Assembly: GCA_030057655.1 (NCBI GenBank)
Contig: JASGUQ010000041.1
Span: forward strand, 1 to 64,000
DNA from: Bacillota bacterium
GTDB taxonomy: Bacteria > Bacillota > Clostridia > Christensenellales > Aristaeellaceae
Length of the DNA stretch: 64,000 bases
Direction: 5' to 3'
This document shows, one piece after another, positions 42,466-50,247 of this stretch (the first letter of the stretch is position 1; each line of letters begins with the position of its first letter). The translations under genes were made by a program, and so were the position numbers. The notes under the pieces are model-generated. The model was given only the letters and a program-made list of their open reading frames with translations. It was not told the DNA's origin and made no database searches.

Positions 42466-42986
42466 TTGTTCAGCCGCTCAAAGGACACGCGGTATTCCGC
42501 CATTTTCAGAAGAAGGAATACTTCAACCGGGAACATCAACAGGTTTTTGACCACCCGCAATGGCAGCAGCGCAAAAAAACCTTTGCCCACCAGGGTGGAA
42601 ATAACCAGGGTGTTCATGATGAGGTTGGGCACCAGGATGATCAGCGCCTGCATACCGATCAGCCAGGGCTTGGTCAGGTTCCTGCGATAAAGGAAAAAAC
42701 CGTAAATCGCGCCCCTGATCGCCGCAATCAGGGTAAAGCGCAGGTCAAGGGGGCCTGAGGGAAACAAGAGCGCGCCCAGAAAATCAGCAAGCGCAGCGAC
42801 CGCCATTGCCGGAACGACGCCAAACAGCATGCCGGCCAGAGCGATGGGCAGAAAAGCGATGGAGATGCTGAGCACCTTGTCGTTATAGCCTAAAAAACGC
42901 TCCAAAAACACCGAGATCGCTGTTAAAAGCGACAAGATCAGCAGGTGCTTTAAAAAGCTGCTGTTTTGAGCCAGTGACCGGTTCAA
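42462..42986 (-). CDS. ECF transporter S component, folate-like (FolT family)
   Basis: 174 residues from a TTG at 42986 with AAAGGAAG eight bases upstream; no ATG is available nearby. Five or six membrane segments with VLSISIAFLPIALAGMLFGVVPAMAVAALADFLG, then PLDLRFTLIAAIRGAIYGFFLYR, are typical of FolT-like S components, which capture a vitamin and join a shared EcfA-EcfA'-EcfT module encoded elsewhere. No folate riboswitch is seen, and the gene is embedded in an unrelated run, so the vitamin is uncertain. It overlaps nth by 4 bp. Confidence 0.7.
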   Translation of the reverse strand: MNRSLAQNSSFLKHLLILSLLTAISVFLERFLGYNDKVLSISIAFLPIALAGMLFGVVPAMAVAALADFLGALLFPSGPLDLRFTLIAAIRGAIYGFFLYRRNLTKPWLIGMQALIILVPNLIMNTLVISTLVGKGFFALLPLRVVKNLLMFPVEVFLLLKMAEYRVSFERLNK

Positions 42987-43018
42987 TTCGCGTTCTTCCT
43001 TTCCAAAATAGCGTCTGA

Positions 43019-44071
43019 TCAGTCTTCCTGCACGACAAAATTCTTTTGAAACATGAACTCGTGCAGCAGCCTGCGGTTTTCCTCAAAGTCCGCCAGCTGA
43101 CTGGCCCCATTGTACAGCAGGTAGGGCCTCACCGTGCCGTCTGCCGGCAGGCGGAATTGCTCGATTTCGCAGCCCCGGAGCAAAAACGCCACCCGCATGG
43201 CTTCCAGCAGCTCCACCATGGTAATGTTGGTGGCGTAGCGCCTGGCGCTTTTGTCCCTTGGCGGGTCGCCAAAGGTGAAAATGCCGTTGTTGCGGATGCC
43301 CGGATAGGTGTAGTTTTTGTCAAAGGGCTGCTCCCAGATGTTCAGTATCTTCGTCAGCAGCTCCTGGGCTTGCGTGATGGTGTAGGAACGCAGGTTTTTG
43401 GCCAGCGCGGTTAAAACCACGCGCGCGCGGTAGGTGCGGCCAAGATCATGGGTGTCGTCATTTAACGCGCGGCGTTTGCGGATGCGCATGTAAATGACGG
43501 TGGCAAACCCGTTGAGGTGGTACTTGCCTGCCTTGGTCAACACCGGCTGGGTGCTGTTTTCCGGAACCGACCAGCCCTTTAGGTAACTGACCTCATCCCC
43601 TGTCAACTGGATGTCCGTACCGCCTGCGGCGTCCACGATCTCCATGATGTGCCGCCAGTCCATCAGCACATATTTATTGACCTCAAGGCCAAAGTGCGTG
43701 TTGATGGTGTCGAGAAGTCCCTGTACGTCATGCTGGCGCACGATGCGGTTGATCCTGGCGGGGTTTCCGTTTGGCTTGATGACCAGAAGATCCCTGATGA
43801 TGGAGGTCACCATCACCCTTCCTGCCACCGAGTCAAGGGTCAGAAGCACCAGACCATCATTATACCCGGGATTTTCAGGGTTGTTCTGCCATTTGTCCAT
43901 GCTGATGAGCAGGTAATGCTCAATGCCTTCGGGTGTCTTTGGAATCTCCTCTTTTTTCAGCACGGAGATGCTGTTAAACACAAAATCCCTGTCGTTTTGC
44001 TTTTCAGCTGAAACAGGCAGGCTTGTGATCAACAGCACAAAAACGCAGATGAAACCAAAGAACCTTTTCAT
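43019..44071 (-). CDS. LytR-CpsA-Psr (LCP) family protein
   Basis: 350 residues with a cleavable-looking signal (FFGFICVFVLLITSLPVSA) in place of the usual membrane anchor. The LCP core is recognisable: YLLISMD, NDGLVLLTLD, VTSIIRDLLV, INRIVRQHDVQGLLDTINTHFGLEVNKYVLMDW and DLGRTYRARVVL, where DxGRxxR arginines bind the pyrophosphate of the lipid carrier. LCP enzymes transfer wall teichoic acid or polysaccharide from undecaprenyl carrier to peptidoglycan. The position of Arg residues is slightly altered from the common RQ pair. Its start overlaps the dCMP deaminase stop. Confidence 0.82.
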   Translation of the reverse strand: MKRFFGFICVFVLLITSLPVSAEKQNDRDFVFNSISVLKKEEIPKTPEGIEHYLLISMDKWQNNPENPGYNDGLVLLTLDSVAGRVMVTSIIRDLLVIKPNGNPARINRIVRQHDVQGLLDTINTHFGLEVNKYVLMDWRHIMEIVDAAGGTDIQLTGDEVSYLKGWSVPENSTQPVLTKAGKYHLNGFATVIYMRIRKRRALNDDTHDLGRTYRARVVLTALAKNLRSYTITQAQELLTKILNIWEQPFDKNYTYPGIRNNGIFTFGDPPRDKSARRYATNITMVELLEAMRVAFLLRGCEIEQFRLPADGTVRPYLLYNGASQLADFEENRRLLHEFMFQKNFVVQED

Positions 44072-44532
44072 GTCGGGTTACCCTCGTATTTTTCAAGCGT
44101 CACGCCGGCTTCGTTGATCAATTCAAGGGCAAAGGCGTCCGGATATCCCTGCTCATACACGATGCGCTTGATGCCCGCGTTGATCAGGATCTTCGCGCAC
44201 ACCGAGCAGGGCTGGTGGGTGCAATAGCAGGTCGCCCCGTCAATAGAGATGCCCAGTTTGGCTGCCTGGATAACCGCGTTTTGTTCCGCGTGGATGGCGT
44301 AGCACACTTCCTGACGGGTGCCGGAAGGGATGCCCAGTTTCCTTCTGAGGCAGTATCCCCGCTCCTTGCAGGTCTTGGTGTGGGCAGGCGCGCCGTTGTA
44401 GCCGGTCGTCATCACCCTTTTATCCTTGACAATTACGGCGCCAACGGAGCGGTTTTCCGCATAACAGCTGCTCCAGGCGGACACCAGGCGCGCCATTTCC
44501 ATAAACCGATGATCCCATTTATTCACAGGCAA
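44068..44532 (-). CDS. Deoxycytidylate deaminase
   Basis: 154 residues. Zinc-dependent deaminase motifs HAEQNAVIQAA (catalytic Glu, ligand His) and TCYCTHQPCSVCAKIL (ligand cysteines) are intact; RSVGAVIVKDKRVMTTGYNGAP is the usual N-terminal part. It converts dCMP to dUMP for thymidylate synthesis; the ComE operon protein 2 branch is the same family. Overlaps the LCP gene by 4 bp and follows the DUF4091 gene by 17 bp. Confidence 0.92.
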   Translation of the reverse strand: MPVNKWDHRFMEMARLVSAWSSCYAENRSVGAVIVKDKRVMTTGYNGAPAHTKTCKERGYCLRRKLGIPSGTRQEVCYAIHAEQNAVIQAAKLGISIDGATCYCTHQPCSVCAKILINAGIKRIVYEQGYPDAFALELINEAGVTLEKYEGNPT

Positions 44533-44549
44533 CCTCCGCCATCAATCCT

Positions 44550-46205
44550 TCAGAATGCGTGCTGGCTGATGAGGCGGTTCACTTTTTCCCTCAGCGACAG
44601 GAGCCAGCGCTCATCCTTTGGATAGACTTTCATGGTGATCCGTTCTTCCAGGCCTTCGTGGATCAGGCTTTCCACCGCTTCACGGCCGATCTTGCTTTCC
44701 AGCAGTTCCAGCGCGCGCAGATCCTGCATCGCGTGCAGGAACAGCATCAGCCTCAAGGACTCCTCCGGCTGCCCGCCCTCGCCGGGATACACCTGAAAGG
44801 CGTCGCCAGCGGGCGCGAAGCCGCTGCAGTCCGTGTTGAGGTAGGGGTCAATCGGCATGGTGGAAAACTGCGAAAAATAAAAGTTGTATGCCCAGTGCAA
44901 AAATCCCGTCATTTTGTACAGGTACAGCTGTATTCCCAGGATGCGGGTTCGCTGGGCGGGCATGGCGATAAAGGTGTTGCTCACGTCGATGTGGTTGGCG
45001 ACGCAGTAATAGGTCCAGCGCTCCGGCAGGGGGATGTTCTCAAACTTCTCAAGCTCGTTGATCCCTGGAACGGGGATCAGATCGCCTGATTCCGGCAGGA
45101 GCTGAGGCTCGCTCAAGGCGTCCAATATTTTGGCTTTGCCAAGGATCGGGCGCACGATGCCATACAGTTTTTTATAATGTTCGCTGGCGGAAATGCCCGG
45201 TTCGTCGGTCAGGTGGAAATAAGTCTTGTCCAATACATCCAGGTATTCCAGCTCACGCATCAAAGCCGGCAGGTAGGACTGCAGGAACTCCACATACTCA
45301 GGGCTGGTCGCGTCTGTGTCCCAGCCAAACAGCTGGGTATAGGAGCCGTCCTTCACACCCATGATCTTGGGTGCGTGCAGGCCGCCCCACTGGGTGAACA
45401 GGTGGGCCATCTCAAAATAGACGATGCCTTCCTGCCTGCACATCTGGACAAAGTCGCGCAGTTTTGAGAATTTGAAGCTGTAATCGGCGGAGGTTTTGAA
45501 CACATCCACCAATTGCATGGTCAGGCGTTCCCCGTTGACCAGGGTATCAAGCGGGGGGGTATGGATGGGGGTTAAAATCATGTTGATCCCGCGCTTGGCG
45601 GCGAGGGAAATGAAGTTGCGCAGGATGCGGTTATGCTCCACCGACTGCATGGGCACCTGATAATGGGAGGCCAGGCTGTCCGCGTGGATCCAGCGGGTAT
45701 GTATCAGCTTTTGTTTGGGCAGATTGCTTCCAATCAAGGTGATGTCGATCTGATCTTCGGCCAAAAATTGCCCTTCCAGATCGGTCATGGTCACCTTCAG
45801 CGGATAAACGCCGGGTTTTGTTCCGGGTTCCGCTTCCACATCCAGCCAAAAGGCGTCCCACTGCCTGGGATAAAGCCTGACCTGGCCGCTGGTCTGAATG
45901 TTTCTTAATACGTCCGGAAACACGTTGGCCGTCTTGTCCAGATAATTGTCATCGCTTTTCCCAAAGCAGGGGAAGCGCACCGGCACATTGAAAACCTGGC
46001 GGATGGTCACCTTCAATTCGCAGGCGACCTTTACGCTCACATTGGGCAGATTCCCCGGAAGATCCTCATTGAGGCAGTAGGCGGCTTGAAGGGAGAACAC
46101 CTCGTTTAAAAGCAGGCTGGCCTCACATCCTTCCGGATACTTTGGCGGCTCCTGCTGACGCATGACCTTGCTTAAAGCGCTGACCAGTTTCAGGGTAATC
46201 CTCAT
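44550..46205 (-). CDS. DUF4091 glycoside-hydrolase-like protein
   Basis: 551 residues from the ATG at 46205 (AGGAGG seven bases upstream). An N-terminal beta-sandwich (about 1-165, with FWLDVEAEPGTKPGVYPLKVTM) is followed by a TIM-barrel-like region, KRGINMILTPIHTPP, YFEMAHLFTQWGGLHAPKI, and the conserved FHLTDEPG with a candidate acid residue. The end matches the DUF4091 module (GFLHWAYNFYFSQ, SLRLMLFLHAMQDLRALELLE). No signal peptide. Family members act on or bind glycans, but activity is known for few. It stands between a GNAT enzyme and dCMP deaminase with no obvious pathway partner. Confidence 0.82.
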   Translation of the reverse strand: MRITLKLVSALSKVMRQQEPPKYPEGCEASLLLNEVFSLQAAYCLNEDLPGNLPNVSVKVACELKVTIRQVFNVPVRFPCFGKSDDNYLDKTANVFPDVLRNIQTSGQVRLYPRQWDAFWLDVEAEPGTKPGVYPLKVTMTDLEGQFLAEDQIDITLIGSNLPKQKLIHTRWIHADSLASHYQVPMQSVEHNRILRNFISLAAKRGINMILTPIHTPPLDTLVNGERLTMQLVDVFKTSADYSFKFSKLRDFVQMCRQEGIVYFEMAHLFTQWGGLHAPKIMGVKDGSYTQLFGWDTDATSPEYVEFLQSYLPALMRELEYLDVLDKTYFHLTDEPGISASEHYKKLYGIVRPILGKAKILDALSEPQLLPESGDLIPVPGINELEKFENIPLPERWTYYCVANHIDVSNTFIAMPAQRTRILGIQLYLYKMTGFLHWAYNFYFSQFSTMPIDPYLNTDCSGFAPAGDAFQVYPGEGGQPEESLRLMLFLHAMQDLRALELLESKIGREAVESLIHEGLEERITMKVYPKDERWLLSLREKVNRLISQHAF

Positions 46206-46253
46206 GTGAAGTCCTCCTTTCCAAATCAACAGGCAGATGAATCAGAGCGTTGT

Positions 46254-47060
46254 TCAGTTCAGGTCCAAAAATGGCAGCATGTTGATGATGCGCCGCCTGG
46301 TGGCGCCCAGCGAGCGGAGCATGCCCGCCTGCGCCTGGTTGAGCGCGAAGGCCTGGGTCACAGCGCTGCTGACGCCCCTTTGTCTTAACAAATCAGAAGC
46401 CGCTGTCAGCAGGGACCTGCCCACGCCCCGCCTGCGCATGTCCTTTTGCACATACAGCATCACCAGCGCCGCCTTGTCCGAACTCGCGCCCGTCATCATG
46501 ATTTCCGCGATCGGGTGCCCGCCCCTGTAAAATCCAAGGGCCATGAAATAAGGCTGCTGCATCTGCAAGGTCAGAAAGTCGTGGGAAATGGGGGAGAGGC
46601 GGTAGCGGTTCAGCCTGGCGATGAACGCCGTCTGGTCTTGCGCGCTTTGAAGCGGGACAGAGGCAAACTCACAGCCCATGGGCGCCTGGGAACTGCCCTG
46701 GGGCAGGGGAAACTGGTGCTCTTCCCTGGCGTCCGCGCCTGAGAAGCCATTTTGCTGATAAAAGGTCACAAGGTCAAACTGGGTGGGGGCGATTTCTGTG
46801 TAAATTCGCCCCTTCAGATGGGGGTACATCGCGCGCATCTGCTCAGCCCGCCCTAAAACCGCGCCCAGCAAAAGGTTCCTCGCGGTCACCTGCGCCTGGA
46901 TGTCGATATAAAGCTGGAGGGGGCGCTCCGGATAGAGCTCCTCCTGAATGGTTAAAATAATATAACCTGTTCCCAGCTGCACAAACTGGTCGTTGGCAGC
47001 AAAAAAAACATCCTCTGCCGGGATTCCCTGAAATGGGGCGCTGGGGTGAGAAAGGCGCAT
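46254..47060 (-). CDS. GNAT N-acetyltransferase
   Basis: 268 residues, about twice a minimal GNAT domain. The C-terminal half has the acetyl-CoA loop VQKDMRRRGVGRSLLTAAS followed by AFALNQAQAGMLRSLGA. The N-terminal half (YIILTIQEELYPERPLQLYI, HLKGRIYTEIAPTQFDLVTFYQQNGFSG) resembles a second, degenerate GNAT fold lacking the loop. The acceptor is unknown. It lies 33 bp after the GuaA-like gene. Confidence 0.75.
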   Translation of the reverse strand: MRLSHPSAPFQGIPAEDVFFAANDQFVQLGTGYIILTIQEELYPERPLQLYIDIQAQVTARNLLLGAVLGRAEQMRAMYPHLKGRIYTEIAPTQFDLVTFYQQNGFSGADAREEHQFPLPQGSSQAPMGCEFASVPLQSAQDQTAFIARLNRYRLSPISHDFLTLQMQQPYFMALGFYRGGHPIAEIMMTGASSDKAALVMLYVQKDMRRRGVGRSLLTAASDLLRQRGVSSAVTQAFALNQAQAGMLRSLGATRRRIINMLPFLDLN

Positions 47061-47093
47061 AAAAACTCCTGTGCGTTTAGTTGATTCTGGCGT

Positions 47094-48560
47094 TTACTGC
47101 CATTCGCATTCCTGTACGATGACGCCCGGCGTCAGGTCATAGCTGACGCTGCACACCTGGGGCTCCGTTTCCATGATCGTCTGGGTGTAGCGCTCCAGAA
47201 GGTCATAGGGAAGCCTTGCCGGGATCGCGCGCAGATCCTTTCCTGTGTGGCTCATGCTGACCGCGCGGAGGCTGAGGATAAACCTTCGCTCATCCTGCCT
47301 GTGGCTGCTCTCATCCAGCAGGACGAAATACTTCCACATGCGTTTTTGAAGCCCGGCGTCTTTGATAGACTGCTGGAAAAGATGATCCGCCCTGCGCAGC
47401 AGGCCGATCTTTTCCCTTGTGCATTCAAGCCCGATGCGCAGCGCGAGCCCGCTCCAGGGGAAGGGCTGCATCATGGTCATCTCAGGCGGCATCCCAAGCG
47501 CCAGGCCGACCTGGCGAATCTCTTCCTTGAACAGGTCGCGCAGCGGCGCCACCCAGTTGACCGGGTTTTCGAGGATGGAAAACGCGTCCGGCTTCTTTTT
47601 GCCCGAAAACAAATAGTCGGATGAGCCGGACTCGATCAGCAGCTGGAAATCGATCTTGTCCGCTGCTTCGTTGATGACCTTTTTGATCACTTTTTGAAGC
47701 GTCGCGCGCTTTTCAGAAGGAACTGTCAGGCCCTTGAGGGCTTCCATCACCTCGTCTGCGGCGTCCACGATCACCAGATTCAGCCCGACGCTTTTGTAAT
47801 AGGAGGAAAACTCAACCACGTCGTTTTCCCTCAGAAGGCCGTTGTCGATAAACAGACAGGTCAGCCTGCTGCCCAAAGCCCGGTGCGCCAGCAAGGCGGT
47901 GACGCCGCTGTCAAGCCCGCCGGACATCACGCACAGCGCTTTTCCCTCGCCAGCCGCTTCCTGGATCTCGCCTTTGGCGATGCTGATGAAGGTGTCGTCA
48001 TTCCACCAGCGCGTACAGCCGCAGATGTCGGTGGCAAACTGCATAAGCAGGCTCATCATGTCCGGGTCATTGGGCTCAAGCTGGCTGGAAACCGCGTAAA
48101 TCGCCAGGGACTTGTGGAAGAAGCCGATGCTTTTTCCCTGATAAGTGGCCAGCTCCTGGATATCGTTTCCCAGGGAAAAGGTTACGATGCTGCCAAACTG
48201 CCGCTCCGACTCCGTAAGCCCGTTGGTGATCTTGGATGGATGGAAAACAATGGTATCCACGCCCTCAATCACTTCGACATCGCTGTTATGCCCGCCAAGC
48301 AGGGCATTGACAACGCCTGCGGCGCTTCCAAGCGCCAGAACCGGGATTCCGCAGCGCAGCAGCTGGGCGTCCAGGTTGCTGAGCGCTTCGTTGTGAATGC
48401 CGCCGGAGAGGATCACGCCAAGCACTTCCTGGTTCATGATGCTTTCCGCGCTGGTCTCCCCCGGAATAATGCGCGCAGAAATCCGCTCTGCCCGCAGCTT
48501 GGAAGCGATGTAGGCGGAGTAGGATGGCTCAAAATCCAAAATAAGAATCTGATCGCGCAT
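47094..48560 (-). CDS. GuaA-like protein with a degraded glutaminase site
   Basis: 488 residues from the ATG at 48560 (AGGAG upstream); the frame runs 14 codons further without a site. The order of domains is that of GMP synthase: class I amidotransferase (1-190), PP-loop ATPase (205-380) and C-terminal dimer domain. The ATP site SGGLDSGV (213-220) and LFIDNGLLRENDVVEF are kept. The glutaminase nucleophile motif GICYGMQ is replaced by ALGSAAG at 76-82, and the usual QFHPE is replaced near 156-165 (AVSSQLEPND), so glutamine cannot be used normally. The IKSHHN substrate motif is missing (KKKPDAFSI) and the end ECEWQ differs from TIEWE. It is a paralogue that may use free ammonia or another nucleophile; the substrate is unknown. 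The gene is complete and not a pseudogene. Confidence 0.7.
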   Translation of the reverse strand: MRDQILILDFEPSYSAYIASKLRAERISARIIPGETSAESIMNQEVLGVILSGGIHNEALSNLDAQLLRCGIPVLALGSAAGVVNALLGGHNSDVEVIEGVDTIVFHPSKITNGLTESERQFGSIVTFSLGNDIQELATYQGKSIGFFHKSLAIYAVSSQLEPNDPDMMSLLMQFATDICGCTRWWNDDTFISIAKGEIQEAAGEGKALCVMSGGLDSGVTALLAHRALGSRLTCLFIDNGLLRENDVVEFSSYYKSVGLNLVIVDAADEVMEALKGLTVPSEKRATLQKVIKKVINEAADKIDFQLLIESGSSDYLFSGKKKPDAFSILENPVNWVAPLRDLFKEEIRQVGLALGMPPEMTMMQPFPWSGLALRIGLECTREKIGLLRRADHLFQQSIKDAGLQKRMWKYFVLLDESSHRQDERRFILSLRAVSMSHTGKDLRAIPARLPYDLLERYTQTIMETEPQVCSVSYDLTPGVIVQECEWQ

Positions 48561-48577
48561 AAGGATCTCCTGAAAGC

Positions 48578-49483
48578 TTAATAAGAACCGTCCACCGTCC
48601 AAAACTCGGTGCGGTTCATCATGTAGTAAGCGGCGTAATCACTCAGCGCCAGCTGGGTCTGCTGGTTGGCGATCCCGTTTTGGGTCAGTTTCATTTGGGA
48701 CTGAAAGGAGCGCACCGCCTCCTGGGTGGCATGGTTGTAGGTGCCGTGGATCTCGGACGCGGGCAGGAGCCCGATGATGTTCAGCTTTTCCTGAAGCTGC
48801 TTCACCTTTTCGCCCTGTATACCGCCTCTGAGGGAAACGTCCGCAAGGTCGCGCACCGTGCCGTAGCCCTGGATGCGCCAGTCGTCCAGTTTATAGTGGG
48901 TTCGCTGCACGCGGTCAGGCATGTTCCCCTCGATCACCTGGATGTAAATCTGCCCGCTGGCGGCTTTGACCGCCTGCTCAACAAGCGCGACATGGGTGGT
49001 GTCCCCGCTTGGCGTATAGGAAAAAAACACCCAGTCGCCGGGTTCGGGGATGTAGCTGTTTTTTTCCATCTGGTCTTTTTGGCCCTTGTACCACTGGCTG
49101 CCAAGGCCTGCGATAAAGCCTGTCCGCGCGATGTAACGCCCCTGCGTGATGAACCAGTCCCTGCCGATGTTGGTCGCCCCATACAGCGGAAACTGCACCT
49201 GAAGCAGCTTCTCCCCAAGCTGTTCCTCAACCTGGGCGACAGACCAGCACAGCAGTTCCGCGCACCATTCCGCGGTCGGATCCCCATACCATTCCCCATA
49301 CTTGGTGGAGCCGTCACGCCCCTCCACATAGCCGATTTCCTTGTTAGCGACATCCAGCAGAGTTTTTACGCTGAGGGGGACGTCATATTTCGGCGGTATG
49401 ACCGTCCCTGTTTCTTCCGAGGCCGCGCAAGGAAGGATAAAAAGAAGAGCAATGACAAGACCCAGGCAAATCAGTCTGTTCAT
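48578..49483 (-). CDS. Secreted CHAP-domain peptidoglycan hydrolase with peptidoglycan-binding domain
   Basis: 301 residues. Signal peptide LICLGLVIALLFILPCAAS; the Cys near 19 could be a lipobox (LPCA is weak). The CHAP domain (about 45-205) has the catalytic Cys in TAEWCAELLCWSV and the His in DTTHVALVEQAV, with PGDWVFFSY between. A PG_binding_1 repeat (about 220-280, GIQGEKVKQLQEKLNIIGLL) anchors it to the wall. It would cleave peptide bonds in peptidoglycan. It precedes the GuaA-like gene by 17 bp. Confidence 0.85.
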   Translation of the reverse strand: MNRLICLGLVIALLFILPCAASEETGTVIPPKYDVPLSVKTLLDVANKEIGYVEGRDGSTKYGEWYGDPTAEWCAELLCWSVAQVEEQLGEKLLQVQFPLYGATNIGRDWFITQGRYIARTGFIAGLGSQWYKGQKDQMEKNSYIPEPGDWVFFSYTPSGDTTHVALVEQAVKAASGQIYIQVIEGNMPDRVQRTHYKLDDWRIQGYGTVRDLADVSLRGGIQGEKVKQLQEKLNIIGLLPASEIHGTYNHATQEAVRSFQSQMKLTQNGIANQQTQLALSDYAAYYMMNRTEFWTVDGSY

Positions 49484-49529
49484 GGCTCCTCCTTCAACAA
49501 AATCAAGATTTGCTTATTATACGCAAATG

Positions 49530-50228
49530 TCAAGTCGTGCGCAAGTTTGCGGGGTTTTTCCCGTCCTGCGCGGCGCTTAACACACGCTTCATTTCGTTGA
49601 GTTCATCATATTCTAAAATATAAACGCTTCCCGGGGCCAGACCCAGGGTGACCTCTGTCTGTTTGCGCAGGGAGCGAAGCAGGGACAGTCTGCCGTTTAC
49701 GCTCCCCTGGGCATCGTCCCCTGTTTCAAAAATCAGCAGGGCGCTTCCGGACAAAAATGCAGCAAAAGCCAGTTTCAGGGTGCAGTCGCTCAGGAAAACG
49801 GCCTTGTCGGCCTTTCTGAGGTTGTTCAGCAGCAAGGCAAAAGACGGATAAAAAACTTCGGTCACCGCTTCCTGCATGACGGACAAAAGCGCCGCGCCGT
49901 CAAATTCGGCTTTGAGCGCGATCAGGTCTTCAAGCAGCGGCAGATCCTCCCGCGTGAGGTAGGCGGCGTGGCGCAGCAGGCTGTTGAAGGCCTGCATCGC
50001 TTCAACGGGAAGCATGCTTTGATAGGTTAAAAGCGCCTGGTTCGCGCGTTCCCTCGCGATGTCTGCCAGCACTTCAAACTTGGTTTTGAAATGGTGATAA
50101 AAACTGCCCTTGCTGCAGCCCAAAAGGTCCAAAATATCCTGTATGGAGGTGTTGACGTAGCCTTTTTGCGAAAACAGGACGCGGGCGGTGTCCAGGATTT
50201 CCTGTTTTCTTTTTTCACCTTTTCTCAC
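49530..50228 (-). CDS. TetR-family transcriptional regulator
   Basis: 232 residues from a GTG at 50228, six bases after AAAGGAG; a TTG 11 codons earlier overlaps the VanW stop and is less likely. The N-terminal HTH is clear: KQEILDTARVLFSQKGYVNTSIQDILDLLGCSKGSFYHHFKTK. The C-terminal ligand domain is not distinctive. It lies 19 bp after the vanW-like gene, so it may control that gene or the cluster behind it. The ligand is unknown. Confidence 0.88.
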   Translation of the reverse strand: MRKGEKRKQEILDTARVLFSQKGYVNTSIQDILDLLGCSKGSFYHHFKTKFEVLADIARERANQALLTYQSMLPVEAMQAFNSLLRHAAYLTREDLPLLEDLIALKAEFDGAALLSVMQEAVTEVFYPSFALLLNNLRKADKAVFLSDCTLKLAFAAFLSGSALLIFETGDDAQGSVNGRLSLLRSLRKQTEVTLGLAPGSVYILEYDELNEMKRVLSAAQDGKNPANLRTT

Positions 50229-50247
50229 TCGGCGCTCCTTTCTGTTC

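Noticed and set aside
47094..48560. GuaA-like gene as a pseudogene
   Set aside because: The frame is intact over 488 codons with a good ribosome site and a conserved ATP-binding loop; only the glutaminase and substrate motifs are changed.
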